From contig OZ316898.1 in assembly GCA_973895155.1 (NCBI GenBank), positions 17,670,001 through 17,734,000 of the forward strand: a DNA stretch of 64,000 bases, read 5' to 3'. The notes below the pieces were generated by a model. It was not told where the DNA came from, did not search any database, and saw only the letters and a list, made by a program, of their open reading frames with translations. The stretch comes from Marsupella aquatica. Taxonomy: Eukaryota > Marchantiophyta. This document shows positions 35,778-50,014 of this stretch, in pieces (position 1 is the stretch's first letter; each line of letters begins with the position of its first letter). The translations under genes were made by a program, and so were the position numbers.

Positions 35778-37367
35778 ATGGCGCCAGCAGAGAGTGTAGA
35801 AGCTGTGGAAGTGGCGAATAGCAGCAAGGTGACGACGGTGGTGGAGGGAGGAGGAGGAGGAGAAGACAAGAAGGAGGAAACAGAGAAAACGGGAGAGGAA
35901 GGAGGAGCAGCGGAGGGGGAGAAGAGTGAGGAGAAAGAAGAGGAGGGGCTCAAGGGGGGAGAGCTACTCTTCTGTGGATGCGCCTCATGGGAAAATGTTG
36001 CGCGGAAGACAGTCAATGCCAGCGAAAATGTGACCCTCACTGCCCCGACACGGCTATCCACTCTCCTCAACATCGACATTGCGTTTGTAGCGTCCGGCTC
36101 GGCCTCGGCGCACTGTGTGGCTCTAGACGTCAATGGCCGCTGCTACACATGGGGCCGCAACGAAAAGGGGCAGCTTGGCCACGGGGACTTCCTCCAGCGA
36201 AACACTCCCACGCTGGTCACTGCCTTGACAAGGTTCGTGATGGTGAAAGCCGGGGCAGGGAGAAATCACACAGTGGTCCTCACAGATGGTGGCCTGTCTT
36301 TGGCCTTTGGCTGGAACAAGCATGGTCAGTTAGGGTCTGGCAGCTTGAAGGAGGAATGTGAGAAGCTGCCAGTCAGGTCCCTCGTCATGGGGGCCACGAA
36401 TGCTGCTTGTGGTGCTGAATTTACAATGTGGCTGTCATCTGTGTCCGGGTCTTCTATCCTCTCCGCGGGGTGTCCTCAGTATGGGCAGCTGGGCCATGGA
36501 ACCGACAATGAGTACAATTCAAAAGAAGGGTCTGTGAAACTGGTCTATGAGCCTCAACCACGGCCTCGAGCCATTGCTAAGCTAGCTAAAAGGAATGTAA
36601 CGAAGGTAGCATGTGGGAACAACCACACTGTTGCAGTGGATTCTGAGGGCTATGTCTTTACATGGGGTTATGGTGGTTATGGAAGGTTGGGGCATAAAGA
36701 GCAGAAGGATGAGTGGGCTCCAAGGATTATAGACATGTTTCAGCAGGCAAATACATTGCCTTCAAATGCAGTTATTGCTGCAGGTGCTGCGTATTCGGCC
36801 TGCACTGGAGGTGGAGGCCAGCTCTATATGTGGGGTCGTGTGAAGCCAACAGGTGACAACTGGATGTATCCGAAACCTGTTAGGGATCTGAGTGGATGGA
36901 ATATACGGAGTATGGACTGTGGCAACACTAGCAGTTTTGCTGCTGCTGATTCTTCTTGTATCAGCTGGGGCACGTCTACTTATGGAGAGCTCGGTTATGG
37001 GCCGTCTGGACCCAAGTCATCAGCACAACCCAAGTTGGTTGATTCCCTTGAAGGCATGCACGTTCTGGGGGTGGCATGTGGCTGGGGGCATTCTCTCATT
37101 ATTGTCGATCGGTCTAAGCTCCCAGAGAAGCTGGAAAAGTTGGAGACTTACTCAGGGCATGAAATTACTCAACAATCTGCTGATGAAGAGGAAGAAGAGA
37201 AGCCAGTAAAGAAGACACCAGTGAGGGGGAGACCAAAGGCCTCGACAAAAGCCTCAACAGCAAAAGCCTCAACGAAGCGGAAGGCTGCTGTAACTCCAAC
37301 TCCAGTCCCAGCTAGTGCCGGGGCTAAGAAAAGTAAAGCAAAGCCTGCCACCAAAAAGAGGAAGTAG
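35778..37367 (+). CDS. RCC1-repeat protein, RCC2-like, single exon
   Basis: Uninterrupted frame of 529 residues. An acidic Lys/Glu-rich head (1-58) is followed by ELLFCGCASWE and a run of RCC1 blades, with signatures CYTWGRNEKGQLGHGD, AFGWNKHGQLGSGS, AGCPQYGQLGHGTDNEYN, FTWGYGGYGRLGHKEQKDEW, LYMWGR and SWGTSTYGELGYG. These predict a seven-bladed beta-propeller. The C-terminus (about 465-529) is a basic Lys/Ala/Thr tail containing an AT-hook-like RGRPKAS and a strong nuclear-localisation-like KKSKAKPATKKRK. The insertion after GQLGHGTDNEYNSKEGSVKL separates RCC2 proteins from true RCC1 exchange factors. In animals RCC2 acts at centromeres and with small GTPases; the plant role is not established to my knowledge. 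No introns in the coding region. Confidence 0.92.
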   Translation: MAPAESVEAVEVANSSKVTTVVEGGGGGEDKKEETEKTGEEGGAAEGEKSEEKEEEGLKGGELLFCGCASWENVARKTVNASENVTLTAPTRLSTLLNIDIAFVASGSASAHCVALDVNGRCYTWGRNEKGQLGHGDFLQRNTPTLVTALTRFVMVKAGAGRNHTVVLTDGGLSLAFGWNKHGQLGSGSLKEECEKLPVRSLVMGATNAACGAEFTMWLSSVSGSSILSAGCPQYGQLGHGTDNEYNSKEGSVKLVYEPQPRPRAIAKLAKRNVTKVACGNNHTVAVDSEGYVFTWGYGGYGRLGHKEQKDEWAPRIIDMFQQANTLPSNAVIAAGAAYSACTGGGGQLYMWGRVKPTGDNWMYPKPVRDLSGWNIRSMDCGNTSSFAAADSSCISWGTSTYGELGYGPSGPKSSAQPKLVDSLEGMHVLGVACGWGHSLIIVDRSKLPEKLEKLETYSGHEITQQSADEEEEEKPVKKTPVRGRPKASTKASTAKASTKRKAAVTPTPVPASAGAKKSKAKPATKKRK

Positions 37368-40300
37368 GGGAACACCAAGACGATTTCCCTGAGTAAGGTC
37401 AGAGGAGGCTACTTATGGACGAAGGCCTTATAGACCTCCTCTATAAGTGCGTGCTCTTAAAAACGAGGATTCTTAACTCCAGCTTTCTCGTTCTTGGTAG
37501 GCTGGCTGGTAATTCAGAGCAGGTTGCGAAATTGCACATTGAAAGCTTTCCGAGCTACATTAACTTGTTTACTGTTGGCTGTTGGCTGCAGGGAAAGCTT
37601 ACGTGTAGCATCAGCGGACCCTAGTGAATGTTTTTTGGGCAGTTCCAGAGTTCGTCGGGGTCTAATAGGAAATGGAGGAAGTCATCTGGAAATTTGAATG
37701 TTTTCCAAATGCAAACGAGTTACAGGGGTATGATGACCAACGACAGGGTAGAAGGTGGTAGGGAGAAGGAGGACATTTACTGCATCTAGACTCACAGAGA
37801 CAGGTGATGCATTTCGCGGATCATCGATCCATTGTACAATTCCCCTTAGTTGCACGGGGTAGCAGATAGGTCAAAGATTGTCTTTCTGGGATTGGAGGAA
37901 CAGGGTCTGCAACCTCTTCCACGGATCGCTGATGACATTATTTTGGATAAATATACTGATGAGTTTCCATGGAAGCCTTTTAGCAGCCTATCATCACTAA
38001 GTCGTGGCTGGAAGCAAGCAATTTGAAGTCAGCAACTTGTTCCAGGTATCCCACATGAGATTCAGATTAGGGTAGGATTACTTTACTCCGAGGATGACTT
38101 CTCCTTGGCAGTAATGTCACTATGTGATAGGTGATAGAAAGAAGACCACCTGCCCCAAACGGGAGCAGATTAGAAAGTGCTACATGTTCAGGTCGACAGT
38201 AACTGTTAAGGTTTCTATTTTGAAATGTTGAGGCCACTTGCACATTTAAGGAGTTTTGGTCATTTCTCAACATACTTGACTACTTTCCTGCTCAATTTTT
38301 GTTGGTAGTACCCTATGAAAAGTGAAGTGGTTGTATCGGTTCCACAGTATGGTCAATGGAGGCAGATTCTGGAAGAAGACCAGAATTTTACACAATCCAA
38401 TTTGTAGGAGATGACAGATTCTTGTTCTACTTCGGAAGTCTGTTTATATACAAACTTGAAGGCAGCATGGACTTTGGTAGAGAAGGACAGGAATAGCAGC
38501 ATCGTTAGCTCTGTGGTGGAGTTGTGAAGAACCAGAAGAAAGCAACGATCGCTGCAATATGAAAACCAGTACGAAGTAACGAAACTATTTTCCTGTGGGA
38601 CTTGCGTCTTCTGGACTGTCAAAGGACTGTTTGGGCTATGTACCACAGAATTCAACACCATGTTTCAACTGAAGTTAGTCAGCTTGGGTTTTTGGTAGGG
38701 CACAGGCAGTGTGGACTCCATGTGTTTGAATTGCGCAAGGAAGCTTCTGAACGTTCACCTCCATTGCGTGGTGACTTATTAAGCGCTTCTGCGCTAATGG
38801 ACGGAATCAGTCAGTTTAACTGCCTCGGACGTCAGCAAGATGCCTCTAAGAAATTGTAGTGTAAATCTGCTTCATCCCTTAACAGTCACAAGTACATCAC
38901 AATTCGGACCTGTAACACTTTCCCTCCAAATTCCCAACAAGCAATTAGTGATTTAGCCTGGCCACGTGAAAAGTGTCAAATCTGCCATCATTCGTGCGCT
39001 TCAAAGTTCCAGGCTAAATCCCTACTGCTTGTTAGAACTGCCATCAGGCAGCACTTTTCTAGTAAGGATGGATACAAATGCTAAGACCACCAGGTCGAAT
39101 AGGGGGCATTCTCTTTATTTGAGCACGTGGCTCCTGTTTCCTTAATCCTAGTGTCACACGCAGCCTTTCACCTTATAGCGAATCTTGTTGAAACTACAAC
39201 CTACTTGAGGAGTTCTAAGTTACTTTTTCGGGGAGGAGAGGGCAAAATTTGTCAGATCAGGCTACCTCATCTGTTTCTGGGAAACGATCATCGAGCTGTG
39301 TCACCAGGAGTGTAGAGGATGCAAACAGCTCTCACCTCATATCGTTGACTGTCTCCTACATCAGTATGGAGATATTGAAATGACATCAACCTCTTTTTGG
39401 TAGACGACAATGAACTAGAGAAGGCCCGGATTCGGCTAATGTTCGGGGGACAGTGGCACTGGTATGGGGACAACGTCCCAGCTTCGCGAAAGAAATTACA
39501 AAGCAGTTCATCAGTGTGATTCATACTGCAAGCCTTCTACGCCCCTTGGCCTTCCTTCGCGCAAGAACCCTTCGACCCCCAACCGTTTCCTTCCTGATCT
39601 CCAAGTCATCCAGAAGGTGAGAATCAGTCGCAAATCGGGAATCTGACACCTAAGCAATTGATGGGAAGCCAAACCCAAAGTGACTCTTTAATCACCTAAT
39701 GGCGTAAGGCAAATCGCTGATCTCATATACGACTACTCTAAATTGAACTAAACAGCAAACTTCTTCTACTTAATGACTGCAACCTGTCCAGCGTTATTCA
39801 AAAGAATGAATGGACGACTCTCACAAGCGACAAACTGCATGAGATGAGAGCTCACCTAACGAGGAAGCCGTGCGTCCGTTTCCGTTTGAGATTGCTTGGC
39901 TGGTAAGTCCTCTTGGTTGCCGTAACCATTGGGCTGCAGATGTCCAATGTGTACATTCTAGTCAACTAAGGGGAGCAGATTGGAACTACATACCTTTTGA
40001 CATCAAAACTACCCGATTATACCTTTCAGACAAATAAAAATGAGATAGTCACAGAAATAAAAACTCCACCGCCTCTGAATTGATATGCATTGCAAATAAC
40101 TGATCCAAAAGCTGAATTGCTCTGGACTCAAGCCAAGAGTACGATATGACCCACAAAGGTTCCCAAATGAGGCAGCACTTTGCCACTCTGCGTACAAGAC
40201 CACTAAAAAGGGGACTAGAGGGGACTTGTTTCGAAGATTGGTGTGAAATCCTATCTACTCTCAAACACGTGAGGCATTTGTTGCCAAACTTCATTTGACC

Positions 40301-40699
40301 GATAAAGATGAGCTTACTCAAGAAATGCAATTTTAGGGTGTCGCGACGAAAGCAAGAATTACCTGTCCGAGGTTCCTACGCCAGGGCAAAATGCTGCAAA
40401 CCCAGACAGACAGCCCAAAAAGAAATCCATCAATCAATCGGCTGGACAAATGCAAAGTCTAACCCTGATCTGTTGCAAAAGCCTAGACTCTCATCTACCA
40501 GCTACAGTACCACTGAACGAGCACAACCACTGAACGAGCACAGAGCTGGTTCAGCTCGTCTCGGCAATTCACATTCCACGGTAACCTCACAAAAGGGCAC
40601 ATCACCAGATCAAAGCATAGCCGGCGTTGCATTGCATAGCAGCAGACCTAGTAGCTCACAAATCAAGGGTATGTAAACAGAATAGCACAAATAACGCAC
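37368..40699. other. Intergenic or intronic stretch, no recognised gene
   Basis: It lies downstream of the RCC2-like gene and downstream (minus strand) of the first exon at 40700-41198, whose later exons might be here. Open frames at 38602-38859, 39464-39610 (ends CAGAAG/GTGAGA, exon-like) on plus and about 40049-40330 on minus are short and unrecognised. I could not join any of them to a family. Confidence 0.35.
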
Positions 40700-41198
40700 C
40701 GTCTTCAATAACTGCGCGAGGATCAGCGGGCCACCCGGCGGGATTGAAAAGTGCCAAAACTTCAGCTTCCCGAGCTAATCTCAACTCGTGCAATCCTCTG
40801 CCTCCTTCCACAACCACGTTCTGCTGTGCTCTCAGCATTGGCGATGACAGCTTGGCATCGGCATGAGAGCAGGCAGCAAGAGAAGCAGGGAAAAGATTTA
40901 GAGAACCGAATGTGGCAAGTTTCTGATCACCACATTGCCGCCCATGGAATGCTTGTAACAAATTAGGGTCCACAAATTCGGCAGTCTCGTCGGTACCAGA
41001 AGATCTAGTGGAGGAGGACGAAGTGGCCTTGAGGTCCACGAGGAGAGAAGCTGAAGACGAGGCCGAGGAGCTGGAGCTGGAGGAGGAGGCGATAGACGAA
41101 TAGAGAGACCGCAGAGAAGGGAGCAGGCGATGGCAGCCGGGTGTGGTGGAGAGTCCGCTCTTGAGGGTCAGCACCGCAGTCTTCAACGCGGACGCCAT
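40700..41198 (-). CDS. First exon of an unidentified, probably organelle-targeted protein
   Basis: ATG at 41198; the frame runs 166 codons to a donor GACG/GTGCGT at 40700 (phase 1), or stops at 40656 if unspliced. Residues 1-90 resemble the N-terminus of the seryl-tRNA synthetase gene at 44785: CHRLLPSLRSLYSSIAS versus CHRFPSSLRPLCFSIAS, and ETAEFVDPNLLQAFHGRQ versus GTSEFVDAHFLKSFRGRR. It is Ser/Ala-rich, with a run of serines and few acidic residues at the start, as in transit peptides. The second half (LHELRLAREAEVLALFNPAG) is unlike the synthetase and I do not recognise it. Later exons were not found. It could be a functional gene that shares a targeting exon or a truncated duplicate. Confidence 0.5.
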
Positions 41199-41392
41199 CG
41201 CCGCAGTGTCACCTCTCTCTCACACTGATTCTCACCTTCTCTTCGCTTCACCTTCGTCAATCCCTCGTTCGTGTTTTCCTGAGTATTGCATTCGCTACTC
41301 AGCGAATAGCGAACGAACGAGCGAACGTTTTCTTTCAGCACTTCATCGTTTCCAAAGTCTCTTCATATACAGCCGTCTCTTTACAATTGCGC

Positions 41393-41536
41393 ACTAATTA
41401 AGTAAGTGCAAATCCTGGATAATTGTGAGGGTTTATCCCCACTAATTAAGTAAGTGCAAATCCTGGATAATTGCAAGGGTTTATCCCCACTAATTAAGTA
41501 AGCGCAAATCCTGGATAATTGCAAGGGTTTATTCCG
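41393..41536. repeat. Three-copy 48-bp tandem repeat
   Basis: Units at 41393-41440, 41441-41488 and 41489-41536, each ACTAATTAAGTAAG(T/C)GCAAATCCTGG... ending in GGGTTTATCCCC, with only a few differences. It starts about 195 bp upstream of the minus-strand ATG at 41198. Confidence 0.93.
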
Positions 41537-41562
41537 TTCCCCCACTGTCCATGATAAAACCT

Positions 41563-41717
41563 GGGATTTGCATGATGAGACCCCAAAATGAAACGTGTTT
41601 TTTGATAGGACCCTTGAGTGATTGAGACCGTCGATTGACCTTCAATCAACATACCCAAAACTTCAGGGGTCCTATCAAGTAACACCATTCATTTTGGGGT
41701 TCCATCAAGCAAATCCC
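41563..41717. mobile_element. MITE-like element, copy 2 (155 bp)
   Basis: Inverted arms of about 50 bp: left GGGATTTGCATGATG...ACCCC AAAATGAA..., right ...TTCATTTTGGGGTTCCATCAAGCAAATCCC, about 85 percent complementary by eye. The right half is shared with the copy at 15423. The interior is only about 50 bp, with no coding capacity. Family and target duplication unknown. Confidence 0.8.
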
Positions 41718-41728
41718 TCGACCAAACC

Positions 41729-43111
41729 TGGATCCACCAGGTTTCACCATTTTAGTACCTTTTTCATGAAATTGCAGAGCAAAGTCTCACCCTAGAGGAA
41801 AGGAATTTGAAGAAGTGTCAATAAAGCCAGTTGTGGTTTTACTTTCCAGCCATTTTGCACTTTTTGTATCCAATAAAGTTCTGTATAGCGGCATTGTGGG
41901 ATATAATGCGCCAAACAACAAGCTTCGGCTCAAATTTTGAGAGGCTATTATTGCCCATGATGTTTTGGAATTAGACATAATCTTCTTGAAGGAGGTGATC
42001 CAGGTCTTGGCTAGTACATTATGCTTCCAGGATGGCCTGAACATACAAAGGAACAAATCACAAAGGACCTTAAGTAAGTGCAAGGGATGGTCCACTAAAA
42101 GACAACCTTACTTTTCTATCCTATCCTATCCTATCCCTTAAACTGGTTGAAGTTATTAGAATTATAAATAAATGTACAGGTGAAACTCACAAAAGTATGT
42201 TGAGCTAAGGCAAAAAGAAAGAACCGCCATAATTGGATGGACACAGAAGTTTGACGTGATTAATTGATCAATCCCGCCGAGTGGCCTGTTGAAATTACTT
42301 GCATAGATCATTTTGTACTTCCATTTGAGAGACTACATGTAAACATCCATTTGAGCTGTAAGAGAAGGCTTTCAGTGGATTTCTCCCGTTGGTTACCAGG
42401 TATATAGCCTCGTTCCATGACACTCTTACAACTCCCTTTGTTGCCCTCTATTACTCAACAAATAAATTACCAGTTGGACACACAAGTAGGAAACCAATAT
42501 TAGTATTCCCTTTGAGGGAAAATTAGTGAATTCCCTATTTGCATCTTATTAAGTCTCTTTGGGCATGGGTTTGAAGCCTAGCATTGTATATCATGTCATT
42601 ATTCTAAAGAAATTGGAAGCCCACTCTGTCCGTCCACCCTGAATGGCACAAAAAAAAAGTAATTTACAATGTATCAAACAACAGGCATATCAAATGTATA
42701 CTAACGGTAGCCTTCAAACATGAAGGAAGATATAGTTTTTAGGGTTTCATGGGGTTCTTTGGCCAGGCCTCTGATCTAGCCCTAAACCACATTGGCAAGA
42801 GGGAAATTTGGACAACCATGGTCAATAGCCAATACCCAAATGATGCCCATTGCTATGTCCCCCATGCCTTGTACCCCAATTGCTGTCCTCATTGCTTTTT
42901 ATAGTGAATGGGTGTTTGCTGAACCATTGAGGGTGGGATCAAGGGCTTAATTAGGCACTCACCGTTCTTTGTATGGCCTCTTTACACATTCTTCTTTCTG
43001 ACCGTCCTGCGCAGTTTACTCAGAACCTTTATCAGGCTTTTCAGTTTATTGCCTAGTACAGTATTACTTTGTTGCTCAGTTGGGTTTTAGCTCTTTACCA
43101 TAGTTGAGTAT
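41729..43111. other. Intergenic, nothing recognised
   Basis: A/T-rich, with stops in all frames. CTATC pentamer repeats (TATCCTATCCTATCC) are near 42120. No supportable gene. Confidence 0.4.
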
Positions 43112-43537
43112 TACCGTCTTCCCCCAAACACAGCGCCCCGGTGTTGTGTTCAAATATGGAATTTTTGAGGTCTTGTGACAAACGACACATTTAAACTTGA
43201 ACACAATGTCTTTTTAACACAACGCCCAAGTGTTGTGTTCTAATATTGGCATTGTGTTTGGGTTGGACTTTGTGTTTGAGTTTTTGACCCTAAACCATTC
43301 TACATTTAGCAATAATGGTAAAACATTCATGCACCATATGATGATGTCAACACTCAAACACAAAGCCAATATTTAAACACAACCCCCGTTTTCAAACACA
43401 ATGCCCTTCAAGTATAAAAAATGAAAACACATAATTAAAACTCAAATATAATGCCCCAGAAACAGTATTTGAATAGAGCGCCCCGGGCCCATTATTAAAA
43501 TACAAGGTCATTGTGTTGTGTTTGGGGGAAGATGGTA
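43112..43537. mobile_element. TA-flanked terminal-inverted-repeat element (422 bp, Tc1/mariner-like MITE)
   Basis: Terminal arms: left 43114-43132 CCGTCTTCCCCCAAACACA, right 43517-43535 TGTGTTTGGGGGAAGATGG; 18 of 19 bases pair. It is flanked by TA on both sides (43112-43113, 43536-43537), the duplication typical of Tc1/mariner (Stowaway-type) elements. The interior repeats sub-motifs such as ACACAACGCCC...GTGTTGTGTTC and CAAACACAATGCCC in both orientations. No transposase frame. Confidence 0.8.
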
Positions 43538-44784
43538 GTGTAGGCTTATTTGTCTCTCTGGTCTTTCTGAGATTTTGCCCATGATTTCTCACCTTTATTG
43601 GGTCTCTTGTTGTTAGGATCTTGCCTCCTTGTTTGGCACTATTTGTTCTTTGACAATGTGATACATATAATTATTTCTATTTTGGAAGGTCTATGAAACT
43701 TAACCCTGGAAAAATTTGTCGGTTCAGACTATACAACAAATGCAAAAAACATGAAAGTACACCTGAGCACCCACTACACCAACAAGAGATCACGGATGGA
43801 AAAATACTGAAGATCCATAATATATGAGAGTATATGTGAAGAATGAGGGAGATAATGTTCTTCCTAAAACCTATACTTGCCAAGGGGAACTAAAATATGT
43901 GGGCCTAAGTGAAGTGGAACTTATTCTAATTTAGCGAGCCCTATGCCCGTGCATTGCACAGCGCAATGAGGGACGGCCCATAGGGAGTTGCGCCGGGGGG
44001 GGGGGCGAGCGCATTGGGACCGAGGGGAGGGCGAGGCATCGCGAGCATTGATGCCGTTTATGTATATCGCGAGGGGGGCCCATAATAAAGACCCAGGCAT
44101 GGGAGGCCTCGCCAGAGAGGGCAAGTGCTAATCAAACAAATACAAAAATCCTCTAAAATATCAAACGTTCAGTTTCATTCCCACCGATTCTGGATTTCAT
44201 AATGGGACAAGGACGGAAAAAGGTGTTATCAGGTATTATAGTTGTAGATTGAGGGTCAATTAACCCTAGTAAGGCCAAATCAACTTGAGTTGGAAACTTG
44301 AGTCAATTCCTAACAAACCCCCTCCTCTCTTTTTTCCTTCATAGAGTCAAGGGAGGTCCCCACTCATAACCCCCTCACCACCTTGCTAGAGGATTCCAAT
44401 ACAATACACGCTCATCACCGTACTTGAGGATCATAGCCCATAACCCCCTTGAGACCATGGATTACCCCTCCAAAATATTTGATTCTGGATATGGGTGACT
44501 CTCCGATAAATGAATATAACTCAAACTGAGTTTCCCCTTGATATAAGAACACTACAAAGACGACACGTTCTTAAGTTCTTAAGACGAGACGTTCTTGAGA
44601 TGGAAGAGAGTTTGGAAAAGGAAGAACACGTTCGCTATTCACCAAGTTGCGAATGCCACAAATTGCGAATGCAATAGCGAAAGCCCATGAGATGGAAGAG
44701 ACTTGTGGGCGAAAAGACAAAGAGCTCATGAGCTCGTGAGCTCGAGAAGGAACGCACAAGGCGAAGGATTGAGTGTTTAGAGCA
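43538..44784. other. Intergenic sequence and promoter of the seryl-tRNA synthetase gene
   Basis: No gene seen. A G/C-rich island with an 11-G run is at about 43920-44130. The last 180 bp before the ATG contain GTTCGCTATTC and GCGAATGCAATAGCG, which are also found upstream of the minus-strand exon at 41198 (about 41290-41330). Confidence 0.45.
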
Positions 44785-48287
<3,503 letters not shown>

Positions 48288-49668
48288 ATCCACCATATAG
48301 TTGGTCAGCATGTTCCCTTATGAGTTCGCATAGTAGTTTACTAAATTTATGGCCCATTTAGAGGCAAATTGTGTACCTAATGGCATTCCTGGGCTTGCAA
48401 TCTATGAATCCCTTTGGAGTCGCCATTGTACAAGGGTTGAGTCTCAGCCCTTTACACCCAGGAGTAACTTCCAACTACAGACATGTGGCTGTCCTGGGCT
48501 GAATACACTTACCAGAGCTTTCACACTAAACAAGACCTGTCCATAAGCCTGAGGTACTTCTCTGCAGGTAGGATTGATATGTTTCATGCTCGATGCAGGT
48601 GAGGGTGGCTTTGTAAGAAATAGGGGGCACTTGTGACTTTGTCTCCACGAAATAATACTGGGGGCCCGCTTGCTTGTTCTATAGGTAGATTTCAGCCCAA
48701 AATTCTTTTGAAATGAACTACAACAAACTCAAAGCCCGAGAATGAAGAAGCCTGAGTTTGGGAATGTTTAAACCAGCTCTAGATACGATAGCTTTAGATA
48801 TCATAAATTCTAGACAAAGTAAATACTTGGGTCCGCAGCTCTAGATATGATCCAAAATTCTAGACAAAGTAAACACTTGGATCTGCAGTTTGCCATGTAG
48901 GATGGGTAGACACCATATCGATACTGCCAGTTGCCCCTAAACTCTAAACATTTTGTAAAGTTCTTTGGTCAGCTGTTTGCCATGTAGGATGGTAGACACC
49001 ATACTGTGTCTTTGTAAAGCCACCCTGAGGCAAGCCAAATTTGACACTAAATAATACCTGTACTTGTGGTCCTACAGGTACGTGTCCTATTAGTATGTCC
49101 AGCAGTGTTGTACACATCTACATCTATAATACTCAATCCCGCCAGATTTTGTCCGAAGTCCCTTTACAAACCCAGGTCTGGGCAGGAATCATCAGGAGTC
49201 CTTAGATCATGAGCAAGGTTTTAAATTACTGTTTGATTGTGAAATTAAACCCTTAAACCCTTGACCTGACTGGATGAAAGGATGAAGGACAACAACTAAG
49301 GAGACCCTAATGATAATGGGTCAAGGATGAAAGGACTAAGGACAAAGATGAAGGATGCCCTGATGCCAAGGTGACACCTGCCCTCCCACATCAATGCCCA
49401 ATGTAACCGGTAGACTCAGGAAAACGGGCCTCATCAATGCCTTGGCCCATGGACTCAAATGTAACTCAGGGAGTCAGTCTTCATTCTCAATTTTACTACT
49501 CTAGGCTCATGCCATAGGGATCTGAATGTGCTCCTGTTAAAAGAGAGCCAGGGATTAAATAAATAAATACAATTAAAATACAAATGAATGGCTATTTGGG
49601 GCAGTCAGGAATCCTCGCTATTTGCTCAAATTTTTATTTCTTTTCATAATAATCTGATAGGCCAAAAC
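48288..49668. other. Downstream of the synthetase gene, intergenic with small duplications
   Basis: A 48-50-bp tandem pair lies at 48790-48887 (ATTCTAGACAAAGTAAA in both). A GTTTGCCATGTAGGATGG...TAGACACCATA phrase is duplicated at about 48888 and 48974. No gene seen. The proximal part is probably 3' untranslated. Confidence 0.45.
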
Positions 49669-50000
49669 TGTTAAGGATTGCTCTTAGTCTTGTGACTCAT
49701 AGGTTACGGCACTTAGGCTAGCCACAGTTAGGATCTTAGCTGAGGTTAGGTTAGTCGTGTGTGACCTTGTATATACCAGGGCTAGTGTAAGCCGTTGGTG
49801 TGTGGTGCTTACTCATTGTAATAGAGCAACTTGAGGAAGAGAGAGAGCATGTGTGTTCGTCTACTCTTGAAGTAAAGCTTGAGTGTTCGTGTGGACGTAG
49901 CCTTGGAGAAGAGGTGAACCACGTAGAGATTGTGTCGACTACGTGTGCATGGAATGAGTCATGGTTGTATGGTCGTTGCGAATGACGTCTTAGTTCAACA
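49669..50000 (+). repeat. 5' LTR of the Copia element
   Basis: TGTTAAGGATTG...TTAGTTCAACA, 332 bp, with short inverted ends TGTT/AACA. TATATA (near 49768) may be the promoter TATA box. Confidence 0.97.
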
Positions 50001-50002
50001 AT

Positions 50003-50014
50003 TGGTATCAGAGC
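50003..50014 (+). promoter_or_regulatory. Primer-binding site for initiator tRNA-Met
   Basis: TGGTATCAGAGC, two bases after the 5' LTR, complementary to the 3' end of initiator tRNA-Met, as in most plant Copia elements. Confidence 0.93.

Noticed and set aside
35477-36133. 218-codon minus-strand open frame
   Set aside because: Antisense to the RCC2-like head; Ser/Pro-rich low-complexity translation of a purine-rich strand.
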